Shown: one piece after another, positions 18,333-26,037 of the stretch
Layout: each line of letters begins with the position of its first letter
Position numbering within the stretch: the first letter of the stretch is position 1
DNA from: Bifidobacterium sp. B4142
Lineage (GTDB): Bacteria; Actinomycetota; Actinomycetes; Actinomycetales; Bifidobacteriaceae
Direction of reading: 5' to 3'
NCBI RefSeq assembly: GCF_026537325.1
Contig: NZ_JAFNMJ010000003.1
Span: 174,866 to 238,865 of the forward strand
DNA: 64,000 bases
Position numbers and translations under genes: made by a program
Notes under the pieces: generated by a model
Database searches by the model: none
Told to the model about the DNA's origin: nothing
What the model saw: the letters and a program-made list of their open reading frames with translations, nothing else

Positions 18333-18950
18333 ATGCACATCATCGCCGGCCGCTTCAAGGGATTTCCCGTTCCTGCAGCCCTCAAGGGCACCCGGCCCAC
18401 CACCGATCGCACCAAGGAGGCCATTTTCTCCCATCTGGAGACTATCGGTGCCTTGGATGGAGCCAAGGTGCTAGACCTATATGCAGGCACTGGAGCCTTA
18501 GGGTTTGAAGCCTTGTCACGTGGAGCTTCCTCCTTGGAGTCTGTTGAGTCATCCGGACGTGCCGCTGGGCTTTTGTCCAGATCGGCAGCCAAGCTGGCCC
18601 ATCATCCCGCTTGGAATTCAGACATGGATATACATGTGAGCAGAACCAAAGTGGAACGCTTTGTCAGGCCCTTTGAGACCAACATGAATACTGATTTCTC
18701 CGCTGGCCAGTCATGCCCAATGAAAGGACCTTACGACCTTATATTTATGGATCCACCTTACGATTTACCTACAGAAGGCTGTCAGGAGATCATGAATGGT
18801 CTAGTTGAAAGGCAATTCGTTGGCTCCAATTCAGTGATGGTCCTGGAACGTTCCGGGCGTTCGAATCCCCCTGAGCCGCCTGTTGCCTGGGTTATATCCC
18901 AATCCAGATCCTACGGTGAAACTTCGGTTTACTACATCGAATCAGCCTGA
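18333..18950 (+). CDS. rsmD: 16S rRNA (guanine966-N2)-methyltransferase
   Basis: RsmD methylates G966 of 16S rRNA using S-adenosylmethionine. The 205-residue protein has RIIAGRFKGF-type start (MHIIAGRFKGFPVP), SAM motif LDLYAGTGALGFEALSRGA near residue 45 and the catalytic motif DPPYDLP near residue 141. Unlike the 5' part, the 3' part from about 18600 is visibly AT-richer, like the neighbouring sugar-acid island. The stop lies inside the 3' end of the convergent DeoR gene (19-base overlap). coaD, which often follows rsmD, is instead 38 kb away. Confidence 0.93.
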   Translation: MHIIAGRFKGFPVPAALKGTRPTTDRTKEAIFSHLETIGALDGAKVLDLYAGTGALGFEALSRGASSLESVESSGRAAGLLSRSAAKLAHHPAWNSDMDIHVSRTKVERFVRPFETNMNTDFSAGQSCPMKGPYDLIFMDPPYDLPTEGCQEIMNGLVERQFVGSNSVMVLERSGRSNPPEPPVAWVISQSRSYGETSVYYIESA

Positions 18951-19774
18951 GGAGCTGTTCCCTTTATTTCCCCATCGTTTGGGGCTGCGAGATGGAGTGG
19001 GATGCCTGTTTGCTTGATTTTCTCAGCGACTGCATTCTCTAACCCTTGGTCGGTGACTATATGGTCGATTTGATCGAGACTACATACTTTGGCCAAAGAA
19101 ATTGAGTTGTATTTGGTTGAATCGGCCATCAATATTGTTTGAAAGGCGTTGTTGAGTACAGCCTGCTTGAGCTGCGAACGTTCGATGTCAGGCGAAGTCA
19201 CCCCATATTCAAGAGACCATCCCGGTGTTGACATGAAATAAATGTCGAAATTGATGTTCTGCACTGCGGAGATGGCTATGGGGCCGACTGAGCTCATGGT
19301 CTGATTGTCGATTTCGCCACCCGTATGAATTAGATGGAAGTCACTGGAAATGAGGTCGTTGACGATAATGAGATCGTTGGACACCACTGTTAGGTTCTTT
19401 TTGCGCTTTATATAAGGGATCAATTCATAAGTAGTTGTACCAGGATCCAGATAGATGATCGAATTATCATTGATAAAGCGTGCGGCGACTTCTGCGATGC
19501 CTTTTTTCAGGTGTATGTTGATGTTTGATCTATTAGATCGCTTCAAAGGAGCTGGAACCGGTTTTCCGTTTTCGGACAAGGTCACCCCGCCGCGTATAGG
19601 AGCAACCTTGCCTTCTTCGATCAACGTTGCAATGTCTCTGCGAACAGTCATATGTGAAACATTGAGTAATTCTGTGAGTTTTTTAATGCTGAGGATGTTT
19701 TCATGCGAGAGATAATCGAGTATTTTTGTGTGACGCTCTGCCGGAATCAGCGCTTCACTTTTCTTCTTTCGCAT
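18932..19774 (-). CDS. DeoR/GlpR-family transcriptional regulator
   Basis: A 280-residue sugar-responsive repressor. The N-terminal winged helix includes ILSIKKLTELLNVSHMTVRRDIATLIEEGKV (near residues 28-58) with the DeoR hallmark of MTVRRD. The C-terminal DeoRC effector domain has IIYLDPGTTTYELIP and MADSTKYNSISLAKVC, which binds phosphorylated sugars. It lies downstream of and on the same strand as the kinase/MFS/aldolase genes, separated by 184 bases with its own promoter, and is the likely regulator of that operon. The sequence is AT-richer than flanking housekeeping genes, consistent with acquisition as a unit. Confidence 0.92.
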   Translation of the reverse strand: MRKKKSEALIPAERHTKILDYLSHENILSIKKLTELLNVSHMTVRRDIATLIEEGKVAPIRGGVTLSENGKPVPAPLKRSNRSNINIHLKKGIAEVAARFINDNSIIYLDPGTTTYELIPYIKRKKNLTVVSNDLIIVNDLISSDFHLIHTGGEIDNQTMSSVGPIAISAVQNINFDIYFMSTPGWSLEYGVTSPDIERSQLKQAVLNNAFQTILMADSTKYNSISLAKVCSLDQIDHIVTDQGLENAVAEKIKQTGIPLHLAAPNDGEIKGTAPQADSM

Positions 19775-19819
19775 ATTTCCAATAATACGGGTCAGCTTCT
19801 ATTTATTGTCAACAAATAT

Positions 19820-19839
19820 ACTATTTTGTAAAAAATAGT
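19820..19839. promoter_or_regulatory. Perfect inverted repeat upstream of the DeoR gene, candidate operator
   Basis: ACTATTTT (19820-19827) and AAAATAGT (19832-19839) are perfect 8-bp arms around GTAA, 45 bases upstream of the DeoR-family start. Position and symmetry suit an autoregulatory operator. No T run follows on either strand, which argues against a terminator. Confidence 0.5.
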
Positions 19840-19920
19840 GATTCGTTGTGATTATCAGGATTGAATTCGATTGCCCTTTCGAGGTGTTCGACTGCTTCTA
19901 ATTATGAATATGAGTGATAG

Positions 19921-19953
19921 AAGTGCCGGAGAGTCTTTCTATCCCCGGCACTT
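19921..19953 (-). terminator. Hairpin after the BadF-type kinase gene
   Basis: AAGTGCCGG (19921-19929) and CCGGCACTT (19945-19953) form a perfect 9-bp stem, starting just beyond the stop of the last operon gene on the minus strand. The following minus-strand bases are TCTATCAC, only moderately T-rich, so it may be a weak terminator or an mRNA 3'-end stabiliser. Confidence 0.65.
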
Positions 19954-19958
19954 TCTGC

Positions 19959-20939
19959 TTACTTGATCGCGTGCGCTATCAGGCTGTGCAGGGGATTGTC
20001 TGGCTCAATATAGCCAAGTTGCCTGGCTCCGGACAGTGGGTCTCCAATCGGATCGATGATGTTGGCATGAGGCACCATGGAATGAATATACATGATGAAG
20101 TGATCTGAGATGAATCGTGAATTAAAGACACTGCCGCGGCCGCTGACTGCAATGTCAGCATATTTATCCACATCTGCTTTTCTCAAAGCTGTATATGCTG
20201 ATATTGCCAGCTCCTTTGAAGCTTTTGAGCAGATTTCAAAGGCAACGGCATCTTCACCGGCCAGCCTGGTCACGTCTTCGGCCATGCTTCCCAGATGCTT
20301 GGTACTTTGGTCATCCGAGTACAGCTTCAAATATATTTTGTCAAGCCGTCCAAAGTGCTCTTCAGCTACTTTAGTTAGCCTGGTCTGCGGTCCGCGACCG
20401 TCATAAGCACGCATGGCCGCTTCCAAAGCGAGTTTACCCATCCAGCTAGCGGCGCCGGCATTTCCAATCATCCACCCCCAGCCGTCCACACGTTTGGTCA
20501 GGTGGGGGCCGACCCCACGAGTGACCACACCGGTTCCGGCGCTGACGACGGCTCCATAACGCTCATGTCCCAGAGCCGCTAGATAACCCGTCACTGAATC
20601 ATGTGCCAGGAAAACTTCGGATATGCCTAAATCCGATACACCATCCAGGAAGTCCTCTGCGCGGCAGTCTTTGGAAAGGCCGGAGGATCCTACGCAGATT
20701 GAGCCAATTGTGGTGTCTTTGCCGATGTTCATAGGTTCATTCTGATACCTCGAAAACATGCGGAAAGCATCGTGGGTCCTTTCAATCAGCTGAGGAATCA
20801 GCGGGTGACTGTTTTTTACGCCTGGCTTTTCGGGTAGGTCTATTCGCTCCTCGCCACCATCGGGCTTGGGAATATCGATACAGGCTCTTACCCCGGTTTG
20901 ACCAGCATCCAAACACAGCACTGCTGCCTTTTTATTCAT
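19959..20939 (-). CDS. BadF/BadG/BcrA/BcrD-type ATPase, putative sugar (acid) kinase
   Basis: A 326-residue protein of the actin-like ASKHA kinase group, closest in pattern to the N-acetylglucosamine kinase-like BadF branch. Phosphate-1 motif is LCLDAGQTGVRAC at the N-terminus; phosphate-2 is VSAGTGVVTRGVG near residue 140, next to GWGWMIGNAGAASWMG; a late Gly-rich motif is IAVSGRGSVFNS. The ATG follows AAAGGAGAGC. It is the last gene of the operon with Eda, an MFS carrier and a P-loop kinase. The context suggests it phosphorylates a sugar acid such as 2-keto-3-deoxygluconate before aldol cleavage; this is inference. A GlcNAc or glucosamine kinase is the alternative. Confidence 0.8.
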   Translation of the reverse strand: MNKKAAVLCLDAGQTGVRACIDIPKPDGGEERIDLPEKPGVKNSHPLIPQLIERTHDAFRMFSRYQNEPMNIGKDTTIGSICVGSSGLSKDCRAEDFLDGVSDLGISEVFLAHDSVTGYLAALGHERYGAVVSAGTGVVTRGVGPHLTKRVDGWGWMIGNAGAASWMGKLALEAAMRAYDGRGPQTRLTKVAEEHFGRLDKIYLKLYSDDQSTKHLGSMAEDVTRLAGEDAVAFEICSKASKELAISAYTALRKADVDKYADIAVSGRGSVFNSRFISDHFIMYIHSMVPHANIIDPIGDPLSGARQLGYIEPDNPLHSLIAHAIK

Positions 20940-20957
20940 ATTGCTCTCCTTTGAGTT

Positions 20958-21533
20958 TTAAACGGAATCTGGGAATATGCAAGAAATGAGGGTTTCAGAC
21001 CTGGCCTCTGCATCGTTGATGTAGCGAATGAGTTGTGATCCTGTCCATTCCGGTGGCGGGAGCGCGCTACCTTCCCAATATCGATCCCAATTTTCGAGTT
21101 TCCAGGAATCCCTGTCAAGATTTCTGGCTCTCATCCTTTTTTGGAGTTCGGATTTAGTGGTTTCGACGTAGATGACGTAGGACTCCACCTGTCCGGGCCA
21201 TTTATGTTTCTTCATGACTTTGTCGAGAAACTTTCTGTCTTTCAAATATGGTGTGAACGGTGCGTCAAATATGACATCTTGGCCAATTTGAAGGTTGGAT
21301 GAGCCCACTGCCAATAGAGACGAGTATTCGAGTGGCCTGACCACATTGGTATAGTAATGGCTCTCGTCTCGGGCGTATTCGGGCTCGCCGGCCAGGATCA
21401 TTATGCGCCGGGTGAATTCGTTCACCATAGTGTCCTTGTCCAGGTAAACAGCTCTGGCTTTACGAGCCATAGCAAGGGCCAGAGTTGTCTTGCCTGAACA
21501 AGCTCTCCCGAGAATGAAAACGGCCTTGGTCAT
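20958..21533 (-). CDS. P-loop AAA-type small-molecule kinase
   Basis: A 191-residue P-loop NTPase with Walker A GRACSGKTTLALAMARK at residues 9-25, a segment YLDKDTMVNEF after strand 2, and a lid-like Arg-rich stretch (QKRMRARNLDRD near residue 131). This is the shape of small-molecule kinases of the gluconate/shikimate kinase group and zeta-toxin-like AAA_33 proteins. It begins seven bases after the MFS stop and ends 18 bases before the BadF kinase start, so it belongs to the same transcript. Two kinases in one operon suggest one acts on the imported sugar and one on an intermediate. Exact substrate unknown. Confidence 0.75.
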   Translation of the reverse strand: MTKAVFILGRACSGKTTLALAMARKARAVYLDKDTMVNEFTRRIMILAGEPEYARDESHYYTNVVRPLEYSSLLAVGSSNLQIGQDVIFDAPFTPYLKDRKFLDKVMKKHKWPGQVESYVIYVETTKSELQKRMRARNLDRDSWKLENWDRYWEGSALPPPEWTGSQLIRYINDAEARSETLISCIFPDSV

Positions 21534-21540
21534 CGTCGCT

Positions 21541-22893
21541 TCACTTTCCTGTAACAGATGCTGTGCGACGGTCTTTGACCATAACCCCGTAGAAGAAGGC
21601 TCCGAGAATCAATGCGATGGCTCCTACAACGAAGACAAGGTTAAAGCTGCCGCCGGTTTTAGTCAGTATGTAGCTAGTTACGATCGGAGCAACAGCAGCG
21701 CCTAGGAAGCCGCCGAAGTTCTGTATAGATCCCAAAGAGGCAACCTGGTTGCTGTCCGCAACGTCAGCCGCAAGAGTCCAGATGCACCCGATGGGAACCT
21801 GAGCTCCGAAGTATCCGATGCAGAGAAGAACCATTGATAGCCCGAAGGAATCAACGTATGCAATTGGTGCCACGGCGCAGGCTGAAAGCACGGCTCCGCC
21901 AACAATGGGAATTTTCCTTGCGACAATGGGTTTCATCCCTCTTGTGATGAATCGTTTGCTTATCCAGCCGCCAAAGAGAACCCCAAGAATGCCAAAGATG
22001 TAAGGAACAGCGGCAGCCCATCCGGTACCCTTTAGAGAGAGACCGCGGGCCTTTTCCAGATAGCCAGGAAGCCAAGTTATATAGACCCATACTGTGTAGA
22101 AAATCATGAAGCAGCCAATGGTCATATACCAGGTATTGGGGAGTTTCCACAGGGATAGCCACTCCCTGACGGCATGCTTGCTCTTTGCGGGTGTCTCTGC
22201 CTCATCCTCTTCCTCTGAACCTGACATGATGATTTTCTCTTCTGCTTCGGAGGGGTCCCGATAGAAAAACCACCAAAGTATGGCAACCACCAGTCCTGCC
22301 ACGCCTACGATGATGAACATGGTTCTCCAGCTGAAAGTGACTAGAAGGGCGGTCAGCAAGGGCGGGCCGATTGCGTTGCCGATCTGAGAGCCAGTATTGA
22401 TCACACTGACTGGCATGGATCTGTCCTTGGCATTGAACCAATACTGAGCTGCTTTCAGCCCCGCGGCGAAGAAGGGAGCCTCAGCAATACCTAGGAAGAC
22501 CCTAGCGATATAGAAGGAAACGAAATTAGAGACGAATCCAGTCAAAATAGCAACGATTGACCATCCAGCAAGGCATCCAAGAAATACCTTTTTGGGGCCG
22601 AACCTATCAATAAGGAAACCTCCAGGTAGGTTGGCCAAGGCGTATGGCCATGAAAATGCCGATAGGAGCAGGCCCATCTGGATGGTTGTGAAACCTAGCT
22701 GGCCCTGAATGGTTGTGTTGCCGATGGATAAAGTGGAACGATCAAGGTAGTTGATGACTCCGCCCAGGGTGATGATGGCCACCATCCACCATCCGTAGGT
22801 TTCGAGTTTTCTGCGTTTTGCTTGAACATCTATCTGCACACCGGATGTTTTGTCTGTTGCTAGTGCGGCAGACTGGTGATTTTGGTTTTGCAT
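21541..22893 (-). CDS. MFS transporter, anion:cation symporter type (sugar acid)
   Basis: A roughly 450-residue, 12-span major facilitator. It looks like the ACS branch (hexuronate, glucarate, galactonate carriers): GGVINYLDRSTLSIG in the first span, SWPYALANLPGGFLIDRFGPKK as the loop 2-3 motif, and LGIAEAPFFAAGLKAAQYWF in span 4. A charged loop near the middle (KIIMSGSEEEDEAE) lies between spans 6 and 7. The chosen ATG follows GGAAGTGAAAGAAAGC; GTG/ATG 22905 is an alternative. With Eda and two kinases it defines uptake of an aldonic or 2-keto-3-deoxy acid. Confidence 0.88.
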   Translation of the reverse strand: MQNQNHQSAALATDKTSGVQIDVQAKRRKLETYGWWMVAIITLGGVINYLDRSTLSIGNTTIQGQLGFTTIQMGLLLSAFSWPYALANLPGGFLIDRFGPKKVFLGCLAGWSIVAILTGFVSNFVSFYIARVFLGIAEAPFFAAGLKAAQYWFNAKDRSMPVSVINTGSQIGNAIGPPLLTALLVTFSWRTMFIIVGVAGLVVAILWWFFYRDPSEAEEKIIMSGSEEEDEAETPAKSKHAVREWLSLWKLPNTWYMTIGCFMIFYTVWVYITWLPGYLEKARGLSLKGTGWAAAVPYIFGILGVLFGGWISKRFITRGMKPIVARKIPIVGGAVLSACAVAPIAYVDSFGLSMVLLCIGYFGAQVPIGCIWTLAADVADSNQVASLGSIQNFGGFLGAAVAPIVTSYILTKTGGSFNLVFVVGAIALILGAFFYGVMVKDRRTASVTGK

Positions 22894-23014
22894 GCTTTCT
22901 TTCACTTCCTTATGAAATTAGCAATGTGGAATTCCCCCGCGGATCCATCTATTCCTTCATTGGTGTTGGAACATTACAGTCATCAGTGATTGCCAGTTCC
23001 ATACACATCGATGG

Positions 23015-23677
23015 CTATTGTTGGCTGTTCTTCTCTTCCTCTTTTGCTTTCCACTCTTTGACTGCGGTAATGATTCGCTTTGTTGCGCGTGAAGCTTCGT
23101 CCAAGGATGTCGCGTTGGTGATGTACCCCCCTATGCCGGCGCAGACAGCTCCTGCATCAAGCCATTGCCCGATATTGTCCGCGTTAACCTTGCCTGTTGG
23201 CGAGATTGGTATCTGGGGAAGTGGGGCATGGATGGATTTGACATAAGCGGGTCCCAAGGATTCTGCAGGGAAAAGTTTGACTATGTCCCCGCCCATAGCC
23301 AGCACCTTCATCATTTCCGTCGGAGTAAAGGCTCCTCCTATCGACACACATTGGAACCGTTCAGCCACTTCCATGACTTCAGGAACCGAATACGGGCTCA
23401 CCAGGAGTTTTGCTCCATGATCAACAGCCGCAGCGGCACCATGGTGGTCAATAACTGTCCCTGCTCCAATCAGCACATCCTCGGACGGGTACTTATTTGC
23501 TAACTTTTCGATTACTCCTAAGGCATCGGGTGTCCCGTAGGCGATTTCAACTGCTCGTAAGCCACTGTCGATTGCGGTGCTTGCAATCGCATAAGCTGAC
23601 TCCGCAGATGATTTCCGCACAATGAGAAAAGCTCCGACCGCTTCGATGTCAGAAATTCTATGTTGCTTTATATCCAT
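23015..23677 (-). CDS. eda: KDPG/KHG-family bifunctional aldolase
   Basis: A class I aldolase of 220 residues that cleaves 2-keto-3-deoxy-6-phosphogluconate (or a close relative) to pyruvate and glyceraldehyde 3-phosphate. Schiff-base Lys134 is in GGDIVKLFPAE and the catalytic Glu44 in AVEIAYGT; GAGTVIDH and ISPTGKVNADN are also family-typical. Where E. coli Eda has the Arg four residues after the Glu (EVTLRT), this protein has Gly48, so substrate or phosphate binding may differ. The ATG at 23677 follows AAAGGAG; the longer frame is unlikely. First gene of the five-gene sugar-acid module. Confidence 0.87.
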   Translation of the reverse strand: MDIKQHRISDIEAVGAFLIVRKSSAESAYAIASTAIDSGLRAVEIAYGTPDALGVIEKLANKYPSEDVLIGAGTVIDHHGAAAAVDHGAKLLVSPYSVPEVMEVAERFQCVSIGGAFTPTEMMKVLAMGGDIVKLFPAESLGPAYVKSIHAPLPQIPISPTGKVNADNIGQWLDAGAVCAGIGGYITNATSLDEASRATKRIITAVKEWKAKEEEKNSQQ

Positions 23678-23966
23678 TACAGCTCCTTTACTGTGATTAC
23701 TTGTTAAAGATATCACAATTTTTCACAACACGATACTCTGTTCCTTTAATCTCGTGCGCGAAGGGAAAGTGCCTTTGAGGAGAGGGGTCAGTCATTTCCG
23801 TAGCCGTAGCTAATAACGGAGGTTCTGAAATCGAAACAGAACATAAGACGAAGCCTTTTGATGTATCGCTGGTAAGGCGATGGCCCTAATTTCGATTGAA
23901 TAGTCAGGTTTCCAGACCTGGCGACATTACCGTAATAGAGTCTCGGCTGATGTTGATTGGACCCCA

Positions 23967-23979
23967 GGGGGGGGGGGGG
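23967..23979 (+). repeat. Poly-G tract, 13 G
   Basis: Thirteen consecutive G preceded by ACCCCA and followed by AGGAGGAG. Tracts this long are rare in bacterial genomes outside slippage-prone contingency loci. It does not lie in a convincing coding frame. Confidence 0.95.
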
Positions 23980-24098
23980 AGGAGGAGATCGGTATTTGAA
24001 AAGGAACACTTCTAGGGGTGCTTACGCGAGGGGTGCAAATAGGGATAGTAAGTTAAGTAACTATCGTTGTCATAAAGCCGACTTGCGGACCTTATACA

Positions 24099-24108
24099 GG
24101 GGGGGGGG
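24099..24108 (+). repeat. Poly-G tract, 10 G
   Basis: Ten consecutive G, 119 bases after the 13-G tract, followed by TATGGTCTGC. Same non-coding setting; slippage potential is inferred from length alone. Confidence 0.95.
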
Positions 24109-24808
24109 TATGGTCTGCGAGCAAATGCACCGAGTCCAGGTTGTACCGCTATATCCACCAAAGAGGCAGCAACTCGCAAGAATGCGATCAAAATATGCAA
24201 TGATGTCGAAATGATAGTCGGCGACTTGGTTAACGTGTGCATGTATGTGCAGATAACAGGTCTGCACGCCATGATGTTGCAAAGGAAAGAAAAGGAAGCT
24301 GTCTGACAGAGCAACAATATCTGGAAGGACTTCTTCGACAGCGATGCTATAAGGCTTTCTCTAAGGCCGTGACTGCATTGGCTTTACGCTGTTCCTGAGG
24401 GCGGGCATTGCTTTTTACGGCTCACAACAGGTATCGAGGGAACCCAAAAAAGAACAATTTTTAACACTATTATAGCGTCTTTGACAGAGACCGTCCTGCC
24501 TGGCTGTCAACAGTTCAAGGGCTGGTAATTGCAATCGGGTACACAGCTGTCTTAGTCTGGCAGATCACTGATTCAAGTTGCGAGGGTACCAGCAGCCTTA
24601 CTAGATAATGATTCTGAGTTGGAAACAGACTGGTACCAGAGTCAGGATGGAAAAAGGGCTAGGACAGCCTAGCAGATATGTTAATTTGTATGTCTTATGC
24701 TTCCTGGAACCTCCGGGTAAGGTGCCTCACAGATTTTTTACCGAGATCATGAATCCTTTTTAAGGCAATCGTCTGTGTGTGAGTTTGCTGTATCAGCTGA
24801 ACGTCTTC

Positions 24809-25756
24809 CTATTCATTCGTATCCTGTCGGATCGGATGGGTTCCTGAAGCTCGCCAGCCCAGATCCTCCAAGAGACGGCGGTCATGCTTATCGAGAGTGG
24901 AGCAGTCCAATCGGGCGATCAGGTCGGGACGGATCCGACTGGTTCGCCTGATGGCCTCGTCGCGCCGGAATCTGTCCACCTTTCCGTGGTCGCCGCTGGT
25001 CAGTATCTCGGGCACGGCCATGCCACGCCAGGTGGTGGGGCGTGTGTACTGGCGATACTCCAGCAGTGGCTCATCGCCTGTGTAAGATTCCTGCACGATG
25101 GATTCGGGATTGCCCATGAAGCCGGGCAGCAGCCGGGTGATTGCCTCCAGCATGACCGAGACGGCCACCTCGCCCCCATTGAGCACGTAGTCGCCGATGG
25201 AGTACTCCCTGACGTCGATTCCCTGATTCCGGTAGTAGTCGGGGATGCGTGCATCGTAGCCCTCGTAGCGGCCGCAGCCGAATATTAGCCTCTCCGCCTG
25301 CGACAGCTCGGTCGCATCGGCCTGGGTGAACAGGGGCGCGGATGGATTGGGGAAGATCAGGACTGGTTCGGTCACGCCTGCCTCGCGGCTGTCTGCAGAT
25401 GAATCTGCTTCGGATGCTATGCCGTAGCTTTTGATGCCGGAACTCTTCATTGCTTCTTTGTGTTCTGTAACATCAGCGGTGCCGGCTGTCTGGTCCGCAG
25501 ACGGTTGTTGCTGAGTCGATTCGTCTGGCATGTCCAGCAGGTCGTCCAGGCACTGGCCCCAGACTTCGGGTTCCATCACCATGCCTGCTCCGCCGCCTAC
25601 CGGCGTATCATCCACGGAGTGATGAACGTCATGGGTCCAATCGCGCAGGTTGTGGGCGCGTATGGTCACCAGGCCTTTCTCCTGGGCCTTGCCTAGCAGG
25701 CTGAGCCCAGTTACGTCAAAATACTCGGGGAAGACGGAGACGATATCGATTTGCAT
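24809..25756 (-). CDS. trmD: tRNA (guanine37-N1)-methyltransferase
   Basis: TrmD methylates G37 next to the anticodon, preventing frameshifting. The 315-residue protein has MQIDIVSVFPEYFD at the start, VHHSVDDTPVGGGAGMVMEPEVWG, and the trefoil-knot SAM site FGCGRYEGYDARI ... YSIGDYVLNGGEVAV. It is longer than usual (about 240-260) because of a polar Gln/Ser/Asp/Ala-rich insert at about residues 78-130. The gene usually follows rimM; here it is 6 kb away from rimM, with a separate non-coding region downstream. It shares its start region with a small divergent frame. Confidence 0.95.
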   Translation of the reverse strand: MQIDIVSVFPEYFDVTGLSLLGKAQEKGLVTIRAHNLRDWTHDVHHSVDDTPVGGGAGMVMEPEVWGQCLDDLLDMPDESTQQQPSADQTAGTADVTEHKEAMKSSGIKSYGIASEADSSADSREAGVTEPVLIFPNPSAPLFTQADATELSQAERLIFGCGRYEGYDARIPDYYRNQGIDVREYSIGDYVLNGGEVAVSVMLEAITRLLPGFMGNPESIVQESYTGDEPLLEYRQYTRPTTWRGMAVPEILTSGDHGKVDRFRRDEAIRRTSRIRPDLIARLDCSTLDKHDRRLLEDLGWRASGTHPIRQDTNE

Positions 25757-25933
25757 GTCACCAACTTTACCGAAACTGGTTTAGGTTCGGAGTGGACACG
25801 GATTGGTGCGTCTGCGGGTGCTACACTGGCTGGGTCTTCAAAAGTTGTGGAGGCGAACCGGCTCGTCGTAGCATGCGATTGTCAGCCCGGCGCCACCTTG
25901 GAAGATGTCATCAACGCAGCCAGAGAGCTATAA
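25751..25933 (+). CDS. Possible small protein divergent from trmD
   Basis: A 60-residue open frame whose start overlaps the trmD start codon on the opposite strand. The second half (VVEANRLVVACDCQPGATLEDVINAAREL) reads like ordinary protein with an amphipathic C-terminal helix, unlike the Arg/Ser-rich shadows elsewhere. No ribosome site or family is recognised. It may be the remnant of a longer protein or chance; it also occupies the promoter space of trmD. Confidence 0.25.
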   Translation: MHVTNFTETGLGSEWTRIGASAGATLAGSSKVVEANRLVVACDCQPGATLEDVINAAREL

Positions 25934-26037
25934 CCGTTGCGCAAACAGCAATGAGAGCGGCATCGGACGATGTCATGCCGTACGGATCCGTGGTGATGGC
26001 TATGCGAACAGTCTGATATGTGAGGAGCGGACGGTCC

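Larger units (their letters stand above)
23678..24808. other. 1.1-kb non-coding region with two G tracts
   Basis: No supported gene on either strand; the open frames seen here are short, rich in Cys, Arg and Ser, and lack ribosome sites. It is AT-richer than the core genes. It contains the eda promoter region (TCACAATTTTTCACAA just upstream of the gene), two long G runs (23967-23979, 24099-24108), a small hairpin GCTAGG-ACAG-CCTAGC at 24658-24673, and a GGTACCAG / CTGGTACC inverted pair about 45 bases apart near 24585-24637. It may be a degraded gene or an insertion scar between the sugar-acid island and trmD. Confidence 0.6.

Noticed and set aside
23957-24317. Frames of 85 and 101 codons around the G tracts
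   Set aside because: Glycine or proline runs come only from the G tracts; the remainder lacks protein character, and no ribosome site is visible.
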